A DNA stretch of 23,490 nucleotides from contig JAEZRH010000154.1 of NCBI GenBank assembly GCA_023412845.1, positions 1 through 23,490 on the forward strand, in the 5' to 3' direction. The stretch comes from Bacillota bacterium. Lineage in GTDB: Bacteria > Bacillota > Clostridia > Oscillospirales > Acutalibacteraceae. Under the pieces are notes generated by a model. It was not told the origin of the DNA. It did no database searches and was given only the letters and a program-made list of their open reading frames with translations. Every line of letters starts with the position of its first letter. Within the stretch, counting starts at the first letter, position 1. Positions 13,435 to 19,315 of this stretch are shown here, one piece after another. The position numbers were made by a program, and so were the translations under genes.

Positions 13435-15132
13435 ATGAATGCCCTACTCAAAAAGCAGCTGCTGCCCTGTGCCCTGGGGAGCGCCGAGCCTGATTTTGTT
13501 CTCAAAAACGCAACGGTCGCGGACGTGTTCTCGGAAACTCTGTTTCCGGCCGATATCGCCGTGAAAAACGGCGTCGTCGTCGGCGTCGGCAGCTATTCGG
13601 GGGAGAATGAGACCGATCTCGGCGGAAAGGTCGTTGTGCCGGGCTTTATCGACGCGCACATGCACCTCGAGTCTTCCATGGCTTCGCCTGCCATCCTGGC
13701 GCCGAAGCTGCTTGCCCGCGGCACGGCGGCGGTTGTCGCGGACCCGCACGAGATCGCGAACGTCTGCGGCCCGGAAGGGGTCCGCTATCTGATCCGCGAC
13801 AGTGCGAAAACGGCTCTCGACGTCTATTTTGCCCTGCCGTCCTGCGTCCCGTTGGGGCCGTACGACCACAACGGAGCCGTTTTCGGCGTGGAAGAGATGA
13901 AAAAGCTCCGCTCCGACCCGCATGTATGCGGTCTGGGCGAGGTCATGGATTTTGCCGCGGCTGCCCGCGGGGACGACGAGCTTCTGAGGAAGATCGAACT
14001 GATGGAGGCGGGAACCGTCGACGGCCATTCTCCCGGCATGGCGGGCCGGGCCCTTCAGGCGTACCGCCTGGCGGGCATTCAGACCGACCACGAGTGCGCC
14101 TCCTGGCCGGAGGCGCTGGAACGCCTGCGCGCCGGCTTCATTATCCAGATCCGCGAGGGATCGGCCGCAAAGAACCTTGAGGCGATCGTCTCCGGCATTC
14201 TTCGTGACGGCGTCGCGTGCGACCGGTTCGTCTTCTGCACGGACGATGTTCACTTAGACGACGTGGAAAAGAACGGCCATATCGACCGCAATATCCGTAT
14301 GGCCGTCGCGCTGGGGATGGAACCCGTCCGCGCCGTCAAGATCGCCACGCTCAACGCGGCGCGCGCCTACGGCTTCCGGGACCGGGGCGCGGTAGCGCCC
14401 GGCTTCAGAGCCGACCTTGTGGTGCTGGACGATCTCGCCTCCGTCCGCATCGGCAGGGTCTACAAGGGCGGCATCCCGCTGGAAGACCTGCCGAAAAACC
14501 GGGAGAAGACGCGGGCGGGAACAAAACTTACGCACAGCGTCAACATCCCACAGCTGAAAGCGGACGCCTTCGCGCTGCGGGCCTCGAAAAGCTTCCCCGT
14601 CATCGGGATCGTCCCGGGCCGGCTTGCAACGGAAAAGCTGATGCTGCCGCTGCCGGAGGAGGGCGGCTTTTTCCGCCCGGCGGATGATATCCTCAAGGTC
14701 GCGGTCGTCCAGCGGCACGATGGGACGGGCAGGACCGGCGTCGGTGCGGTGAAGGGGTTTGGGCTCAGAAACGGGGCCGTCGCCTCCACAGTCGGGCACG
14801 ATTCTCACAATCTGATCGTCGTGGGCGACAGCGACGGCGACATGCTGGCCGCCGTCGAAGAACTGAAACGCTGCGGTGGGGGATATACCGTCGTCAGCAA
14901 AGGCAGGATACTTAAGACCGTCCGTTTGAATATCGCGGGTCTGTTCACCGACCGCGCGGAGCCGGACGTTTCGCGGGAGATCGAAGAGATGGCCGTCGTG
15001 GCCCGCCGGCTCGGCGTACCGGAGAACATAGACGTTTTTCAGAACCTTTCGTTCCTTTCGCTCCCGGTGATCCCCGCATTGCGCATTACGGATTCCGGCG
15101 TTTTCGACGTGTACGGGGGACGTTTTCTCTGA
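13435..15132 (+). CDS. ade: Adenine deaminase
   Basis: A 565-residue amidohydrolase that converts adenine to hypoxanthine and ammonia in purine salvage. Seen: PGFIDAHMHLESS with H75 and H77, the family-specific DPHEIANVCG at 103-112, REGSAAKNL, FCTDDVH with the metal aspartate, and the C-terminal GHDSHNLIVVG (H455-D-S-H458) that distinguishes adenine deaminases from other amidohydrolases. The start ATG 13435 follows GGGGAGGCG. An upstream frame from 13366 would overlap the promoter and is unlikely. The enzyme needs Mn or Fe. It stands alone between the HAD phosphatase and a convergent glycosyltransferase. Confidence 0.96.
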   Translation: MNALLKKQLLPCALGSAEPDFVLKNATVADVFSETLFPADIAVKNGVVVGVGSYSGENETDLGGKVVVPGFIDAHMHLESSMASPAILAPKLLARGTAAVVADPHEIANVCGPEGVRYLIRDSAKTALDVYFALPSCVPLGPYDHNGAVFGVEEMKKLRSDPHVCGLGEVMDFAAAARGDDELLRKIELMEAGTVDGHSPGMAGRALQAYRLAGIQTDHECASWPEALERLRAGFIIQIREGSAAKNLEAIVSGILRDGVACDRFVFCTDDVHLDDVEKNGHIDRNIRMAVALGMEPVRAVKIATLNAARAYGFRDRGAVAPGFRADLVVLDDLASVRIGRVYKGGIPLEDLPKNREKTRAGTKLTHSVNIPQLKADAFALRASKSFPVIGIVPGRLATEKLMLPLPEEGGFFRPADDILKVAVVQRHDGTGRTGVGAVKGFGLRNGAVASTVGHDSHNLIVVGDSDGDMLAAVEELKRCGGGYTVVSKGRILKTVRLNIAGLFTDRAEPDVSREIEEMAVVARRLGVPENIDVFQNLSFLSLPVIPALRITDSGVFDVYGGRFL

Positions 15133-15169
15133 GGACACGGCCACGAATTTCAAAAGCGCGGCCTGCCGC

Positions 15170-15230
15170 GCCCGGGACGGGCTCCCGCGGACTGTGTCAG
15201 CATGCGGGAGCGGCTTCAGGCCGTCCGGGC
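15170..15230. repeat. Nested inverted repeat between convergent genes
   Basis: Outer arms GCCCGGGACGG (15170-15180) and CCGTCCGGGC (15221-15230) pair with one bulged G. Inner arms CTCCCGC (15182-15188) and GCGGGAG (15204-15210) form a second stem. No T-tract follows on either strand. It lies between the adenine deaminase stop and the end of the glycosyltransferase gene, and may act as a factor-dependent or bidirectional end point. Confidence 0.55.
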
Positions 15231-15254
15231 ACGGGAGGCCCCTGAAACTCCCGA

Positions 15255-16397
15255 TTAACCACACGCCTGCCCGAAACCGGCTTCGCCGGCGCCGGGGCTT
15301 TTTTCTTTTATCAGGGAAATCAGAAAATCACCGGCCTTTGAGGCCGCGTCCGGATGGATGAATTTTTCCTGAGCCTCTCGCATCGCGCCGGCCCGGGCTC
15401 CGTCCGCCAGAAGACGGGCGGCTTCCAGCGCGGCCTGTTGCGGGCTGCCTGCGCATACGGCCGCCCCCGCGGAAGAAAGATACCTCGCGTTGCGCTCCTC
15501 GCATCCCGGAATGGGGCGCGTCAGCACGGTCGGGATGCGTTTCGCAAGCGCTTCGGTGGAGGTCAGCCCTCCGGGCTTTATCAGGACGACGTCGGCCGCG
15601 TCCATCAGTTCGCCCACGTTTTCCAGAAAGCCGAACGGAACGATGCCCTTTTTACCCGCAAGCGATTCGATCATTTTTCTATTTTTGCCGCAGACCGCCG
15701 CCACCTGCGAGTCCGGGACCGCGCGCAGCAGTTCGTCCGCCAAATGCGGGATGTCGCCGTATCCCATGCTTCCGCCCATCACTACGAACACATATTTTGC
15801 CTGCAGGCGGAATTCCCTGCGGGCCTGTTCCCTCGGCAGTCGTGTGCGGTACTGTTCCCGCACCGGGATGCCCAGAGGCAGCAGCTTTTCCGGCGGAATC
15901 CCTCTTGCGGCGAATTCGTCCGCCAGCGACGCGTCGGGGATGATGTAAAAATCCAAAGCCGAATCTTCCCAGAAGGGGATGCAGGTATAGTCCGTCGCGA
16001 CGCCGACGGCCGGAACATTCAGGCCGAATTTCCGCCGGACCGCCGAAACGGCCTGAGCGCTGAAAATATGCGTGCAGACGACGGCATCCGGTCCGATGCG
16101 CAGAAGCGTCTGATGAAGCGCCGGGGCGCAGAGCGCGTTCAGATAATAGATGGGTGACAGCCGTTTTGCGGAAGTGACTGCCATGCCGGCTCTGTAGAGG
16201 AGACTGAAAAATCCGGGAGCGCGGACAGTGATGTCCGCGTAAAGTCTGGAAACCGCCTCCGAAACTCCGAACCGGCCGAGGTTGAGACAATCCATTTGGA
16301 AAGTTTCGCAGCCTTTTGCGCGCAGGGCTTCGGCGACCGCCAATGCCGCGGAATTGTGCCCTTCTCCGGTCGCCGTCGACAGAATCAGAACTTTCAT
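15255..16397 (-). CDS. MGDG-synthase/UgtP-like diacylglycerol glycosyltransferase
   Basis: A 380-residue GT28-type enzyme. The N-terminus MKVLILSTATGEGHNSAA is the acceptor-side loop of the monogalactosyldiacylglycerol synthase family. TDYTCIPFW lies mid-domain, VVMGGSMGYGD opens the nucleotide-sugar half, and the sugar-nucleotide signature KPGGLTSTEALAKRIP follows. Relatives add glucose or galactose from UDP-sugar to diacylglycerol on the inner membrane face, making glycolipids and lipoteichoic acid anchors. ATG 16397 is chosen because GAAAGGACG precedes it and homologues start here; the frame stays open 100 codons further upstream without homology. No transmembrane segment, as expected for a peripheral enzyme. 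The sugar and its processivity are not predictable. Confidence 0.9.
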   Translation of the reverse strand: MKVLILSTATGEGHNSAALAVAEALRAKGCETFQMDCLNLGRFGVSEAVSRLYADITVRAPGFFSLLYRAGMAVTSAKRLSPIYYLNALCAPALHQTLLRIGPDAVVCTHIFSAQAVSAVRRKFGLNVPAVGVATDYTCIPFWEDSALDFYIIPDASLADEFAARGIPPEKLLPLGIPVREQYRTRLPREQARREFRLQAKYVFVVMGGSMGYGDIPHLADELLRAVPDSQVAAVCGKNRKMIESLAGKKGIVPFGFLENVGELMDAADVVLIKPGGLTSTEALAKRIPTVLTRPIPGCEERNARYLSSAGAAVCAGSPQQAALEAARLLADGARAGAMREAQEKFIHPDAASKAGDFLISLIKEKSPGAGEAGFGQACG

Positions 16398-16419
16398 GGC
16401 AACGCGTCCTTTCGTGCAT

Positions 16420-16449
16420 AACGGCAGTCTTAATCTTATGCCGTTTTTT
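16420..16449 (+). terminator. Terminator-like hairpin facing against the glycosyltransferase
   Basis: AACGGCA (16420-16426) pairs with TGCCGTT (16439-16445), and T6 follows on the plus strand. No plus-strand gene lies upstream. On the minus strand the same DNA is the glycosyltransferase leader or promoter, with TAAGAT in the loop and a possible TTTTGA 17 bp before it. Confidence 0.45.
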
Positions 16450-16521
16450 GCTGTTTCAAAACCGCCCTGCCGCCGATCCCTGAAAACAATTTCCCAGGCC
16501 TGAGATACGGTGGGAGAAAGC

Positions 16522-16552
16522 AAAAAGCAGCGCCTTTTCCGGCGCTGCTTTT
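16522..16552. terminator. Terminator of the Mrp-family ATPase gene
   Basis: A perfect 12-bp stem, AAAAGCAGCGCC (16523-16534) and GGCGCTGCTTTT (16541-16552), with a TTTTCC loop. It has A- and T-rich ends on both strands. It lies 24 bp beyond the stop of the ATPase on the minus strand. Confidence 0.85.
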
Positions 16553-16575
16553 GATTCCGTATTATACGGCGCTTT

Positions 16576-17430
16576 TCAGAAGGCGTCGGTTTTCTTTTTC
16601 GAAGCGGTGACGGCGTCTGCGGCTTTTTCAAGCCACGGGGCTTCGATCTCTTCCGCCAGACCGGCGTCGCACTTTGCCGCAGTCTCCGGGTCGAGGGGAA
16701 TGCGGGCAAGAACCTGCAGACCGAATTTGGATGCTGGCTCCTCCGTATGGCTCTCGCCGAACAGGCGGATCTCTTTCCCGCAGTCGGGGCACTTTACGTA
16801 GCTCATGTTCTCCACCACGCCGAGGACCGGGATGTTCATCATCTTCGCCATATTGACCGCTTTTTCAACGATCATGGAGACAAGCTCCTGGGGAGACGTG
16901 ACGACGAGGATGCCGTCCACCGGCAGTGACTGGAAAACCGTCAGAGGCACGTCTCCCGTGCCCGGCGGCATGTCGACGAACAGATAGTCCACGCTGTCCC
17001 AGATCACGTCCGTCCAGAATTGCTTCACGATATTTGCGATCATCGGCCCGCGCCAGATGACCGGGGCGGTCTCCTCGTCAAGCAGCAGGTTGGCGGAGAT
17101 GATCCGGATGCCGGTTTTTGTTTTCGCCGGCAGCATCCCGTCGTTCGTGCCCATCACCTTTCCGTGCACGCCGAAGATGCGCGGGACGGAAGGCCCCGTG
17201 ATGTCGGCATCCAGAACGCCGACCGAAAAACCACGGCGCTGCATCAGCACGGCCAGCATGGAGGTCACAAGGCTTTTGCCGACGCCGCCTTTTCCGCTTA
17301 CCACGCCTATGACTTTGCTGACGCGGCTGTGGGGGTTGGGCTTTTCCAGCAGGCTTGCCGGGGCTCCGCCGCGCGAAGGGCAGTTTTCCCCGCAGGCGGA
17401 GCAGTCATGATTGCAGCTTTCTTCGCTCAT
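16576..17430 (-). CDS. Mrp/Nbp35-family iron-sulfur carrier ATPase
   Basis: A 284-residue P-loop NTPase that binds and transfers Fe-S clusters. Residues 47-53 are the deviant Walker A KGGVGKS, followed by LDADITGPSVP, VDMPPGTGD and a CPDC motif that holds the bridging cluster at the dimer interface. An extra N-terminal cysteine cluster, C6-x3-C10-x2-C13-x3-C17, is as in Nbp35-like proteins. ATG 17430 is preferred because AAGGAG precedes it by 9 bases. It lies 74 bp downstream of the GpsA-like gene on the same strand and may be co-transcribed with it. Which apo-proteins it serves is unknown. Confidence 0.94.
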   Translation of the reverse strand: MSEESCNHDCSACGENCPSRGGAPASLLEKPNPHSRVSKVIGVVSGKGGVGKSLVTSMLAVLMQRRGFSVGVLDADITGPSVPRIFGVHGKVMGTNDGMLPAKTKTGIRIISANLLLDEETAPVIWRGPMIANIVKQFWTDVIWDSVDYLFVDMPPGTGDVPLTVFQSLPVDGILVVTSPQELVSMIVEKAVNMAKMMNIPVLGVVENMSYVKCPDCGKEIRLFGESHTEEPASKFGLQVLARIPLDPETAAKCDAGLAEEIEAPWLEKAADAVTASKKKTDAF

Positions 17431-17504
17431 TGAATTTTTCTCCTTATTGAAATCTTTTGTCAATCTTATCGCATCCGGCCGGGAAAACGGATATGGCCGA
17501 ACCG

Positions 17505-18461
17505 TCAGAATTCCATCTTGATGCTGCGCAGGAACAGGTCCGACAGGACCCCGTTCGGTTCCCGCCCTTCGCGGACGACCGCATCCACCGCCTTCGAGAT
17601 GGGCAGGTCTACGCCGTAATTTTCTCCCAGCTTCAGCAGCGCGCCGGTCGTTGCGACGCCCTCGGCCAGCTCGCCGTAATTTTCCCCGCGGACGAACAGT
17701 TCGCCGAACTTCCGGTTGTGGCTGTAAGGGGAAAACACCGTGGCTTCGTAGTCGCCGAGATGCGCAAGGCCGTACGCCGTGATCTCGTTGCCGCCCATCG
17801 CTTTGATCAGGCGCGCGATCTCGCGGGTTCCTCTCGACATCAAAGCGCCCTTGAGCGCCGTTTTGTTCAGTCCGTCCAGCATGCCGGCGGCAATGCCTAC
17901 GACATTTTTGGAGGCCGCGCCGATTTCGTTGCCCAGCAGGTCGTCACCGTAATAAAAACGGATCAGTCCGCTCGAAAACGCATCCACCAGGCGCTTTTTC
18001 ACTTGCATGCTTTTACTGTCGATCACCATGCAGTTGGGAATGCCCTTCGTAAAGTCCTGCACGTGCCCGGGGCCGACCCAGATCGCCACGGGGACGGCGG
18101 GCGCGTATTCTTCGAAAATCTGGGTCAGGCGCCTGCCGGTTTCGGCCTCAAGTCCTTTCATGCAGAGCACGGCGGTTTTCCCGGCCAGATTTCCGCGCGA
18201 AAGCTCCTGCATCAAGGTGCGGAAACTCTGCGCGCCGACCGAAATCACAAGGATCTCTCCGAAAGCGGCCGCCTCCGGAAGGCTTGCCGTAAAGCCGATT
18301 TTTTCACTCAGCGTCACAAGACCGTTCGAGCGCGTGCTTTTCAGTTGTTCCAGCCTGGCGGAACCGTTTCTGCCGTAAAGCGTTACGGTATGCCCAAGCC
18401 TGTCCAGGTACCATGCGAGAAAAGCCCCCCAGCGCCCGCATCCGATCACAGATATCTGCAA
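17505..18461 (-). CDS. gpsA: GpsA-like NAD(P)-dependent glycerol-3-phosphate dehydrogenase, divergent
   Basis: A 318-residue two-domain dehydrogenase expected to make sn-glycerol 3-phosphate from dihydroxyacetone phosphate for phospholipid synthesis. Seen: Rossmann GCGRWGAFLAWYL (about 7-19), CMKGLE with the first active-site lysine, GNEIGAASKNVVGIAAGML with the second, and GDYEAT with the conserved Asp and Thr. The normal GPSF/HA motif reads GPGHV. The usual SRNR reads SHNR, so the DHAP-phosphate arginine (R269 in the human enzyme) is replaced by H248. Similar sequences are, as far as I recall, widespread in Clostridia. The start is TTG 18461, 7 bases after an ideal GGAGGTGA. The glycosyltransferase nearby would also fit lipid synthesis. 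The fold is clear; the exact substrate less so. Confidence 0.85.
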   Translation of the reverse strand: MQISVIGCGRWGAFLAWYLDRLGHTVTLYGRNGSARLEQLKSTRSNGLVTLSEKIGFTASLPEAAAFGEILVISVGAQSFRTLMQELSRGNLAGKTAVLCMKGLEAETGRRLTQIFEEYAPAVPVAIWVGPGHVQDFTKGIPNCMVIDSKSMQVKKRLVDAFSSGLIRFYYGDDLLGNEIGAASKNVVGIAAGMLDGLNKTALKGALMSRGTREIARLIKAMGGNEITAYGLAHLGDYEATVFSPYSHNRKFGELFVRGENYGELAEGVATTGALLKLGENYGVDLPISKAVDAVVREGREPNGVLSDLFLRSIKMEF

Positions 18462-18517
18462 AGCCGTTCACCTCCGTGCGGCATGCCGCCGCTGTCAAGC
18501 CCCGCCGTTCAAATGTC

Positions 18518-18558
18518 CGGGCACGAAAAACCATGGCCTCCGCATAACTTCGTGCCCG
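18518..18558 (-). other. Hairpin in the region upstream of the GpsA-like gene
   Basis: CGGGCACGAA (18518-18527) and TTCGTGCCCG (18549-18558) form a perfect 10-bp stem with a 21-base loop. On the minus strand it lies about 57-97 bases before the TTG start. A second perfect palindrome, GCGGCATGCCGC (18478-18489), lies between it and the Shine-Dalgarno site. It could be leader structure or an operator. Confidence 0.4.
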
Positions 18559-18589
18559 ACCGTACCTGCGGCGGCACGTAGCCGTCAGA

Positions 18590-18618
18590 AAACGGGAGCC
18601 GTCAGCCGGTTCCCGTTT
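18590..18618 (-). terminator. Terminator after the small conserved gene
   Basis: AAACGGGAGCC (18590-18600) pairs with GGTTCCCGTTT (18608-18618) with one G-T pair. On the minus strand the stem ends GTTTTCTG. It lies 32 bp beyond the stop of the gene at 18651. Confidence 0.75.
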
Positions 18619-18650
18619 CGCAGCAAGAGCTTTTCTATTTCAGCGCCGTG

Positions 18651-18950
18651 TCATTCAGAGAGCGCGCGCGTCAGCCAGACGTCGGCAAGATCCATTGCCA
18701 GATACAAACCGTTTTTCTCGCTGGCCTTTACGATCTGCTTGCGGTTGCGGACGGTCTGGTCCGTCAGCATCAGCTGGATGGAAACCCGGTCGGCAACTTC
18801 CAGCTCCCCGACTTTCTTTTTGCTTTTAATTTCAAGGCGCACCACGTATCTGTCCGCCATGCTGCCATAGTACAGCACGTCGCCGCAGCGTACGAGCGGC
18901 TTGCCTTTATAGGTTGGGAATTGAATCTCCTGCGCGCTGTCTTCTTTCAT
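18651..18950 (-). CDS. Small conserved clostridial protein of unknown function
   Basis: A 99-residue soluble protein with no signal peptide, membrane segment or cysteine motif (a single Cys). It reads like a compact mixed alpha/beta fold: TYKGKPLVRCGDVLYYGSMADRYVVRLEIKSKKK, then VADRVSIQLMLTD and a helical end LYLAMDLADVWLTRALSE. I believe similar proteins occur widely in Clostridia, but I know no function. ATG 18950 is chosen because AGGAGG lies 8 bases upstream; an upstream in-frame start would add six residues. It follows ireB with a 47-bp gap on the same strand and shares its promoter. The neighbourhood hints at envelope or kinase-signalling regulation, which is only inference. Confidence 0.8.
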   Translation of the reverse strand: MKEDSAQEIQFPTYKGKPLVRCGDVLYYGSMADRYVVRLEIKSKKKVGELEVADRVSIQLMLTDQTVRNRKQIVKASEKNGLYLAMDLADVWLTRALSE

Positions 18951-18997
18951 TCGCTGAACCTCCTGCAATGTTAAGATTTTATGCGGCCCTGCACCGT

Positions 18998-19243
18998 TTA
19001 TTCACCCAGATAGGATTTCAGCAGCACCTGCAGCAATTCGTCACGGTCGATCCTGCGGATAAGACTTCTGGCGTTGTTGTGGGTCGTAATGTAGGTCGGG
19101 TCCTCGGAGAGGACGTAGCCTACGATTTGATTGATTGGGTTGTAACCCTTTTCCTTCAGCGCATCGTAAACAGCCGTCAGGATTTTTTTGATGTTTTCCT
19201 CGCGGTCGGTGCCGAGCGAAAAAGTCATAGTCTTATCAAGCAT
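18998..19243 (-). CDS. ireB: IreB-family regulatory phosphoprotein (UPF0297)
   Basis: An 81-residue protein matching the IreB/YrzL family over its whole length: MTFSLGTDREENIKKILTAVYDALKEKG, then NPINQIVGYVLSEDPTYITTHNNARSLIR. In Enterococcus the homologue is phosphorylated on N-terminal threonines by the PASTA kinase IreK and restrains cephalosporin resistance; T5 and T7 here are candidate equivalents. ATG 19243 follows GGGAGGTG. It has its own promoter. In many Firmicutes ireB lies between alaS and ruvX; here it lies after pheT and before an uncharacterised small gene, so the usual neighbours are absent. Confidence 0.95.
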   Translation of the reverse strand: MLDKTMTFSLGTDREENIKKILTAVYDALKEKGYNPINQIVGYVLSEDPTYITTHNNARSLIRRIDRDELLQVLLKSYLGE

Positions 19244-19265
19244 GGAAACACCTCCCATAAAAAAC

Positions 19266-19294
19266 ATCATACAACAAGCCTTTGTCAAATGCAA
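19266..19294 (-). promoter_or_regulatory. Promoter of ireB
   Basis: On the minus strand TTGCAT (19294-19289), a 17-bp spacer and TATGAT (19271-19266), just inside the pheT-ireB gap. It gives a leader of about 16 bases. It would let ireB escape control by the upstream T-box. Confidence 0.65.
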
Positions 19295-19315
19295 GGGGAT
19301 TTTTTGCCCGGAGCT

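Noticed and set aside
14254..15264. A 336-codon open frame on the minus strand across adenine deaminase
   Set aside because: It is antisense to a gene with complete catalytic motifs and has no homology of its own.
16398..16709. N-terminal extension of the glycosyltransferase by about 100 residues
   Set aside because: The extension is Arg/Pro/Lys-rich, contains the hairpin at 16420-16449 and the Mrp terminator, and is absent from the family; ATG 16397 has its own ribosome site.
17457..18581. A 374-codon open frame on the plus strand across the GpsA-like gene
   Set aside because: Composition is typical of an antisense shadow (many His, Arg, Gln), with no start signal; the opposite frame has clear dehydrogenase motifs.
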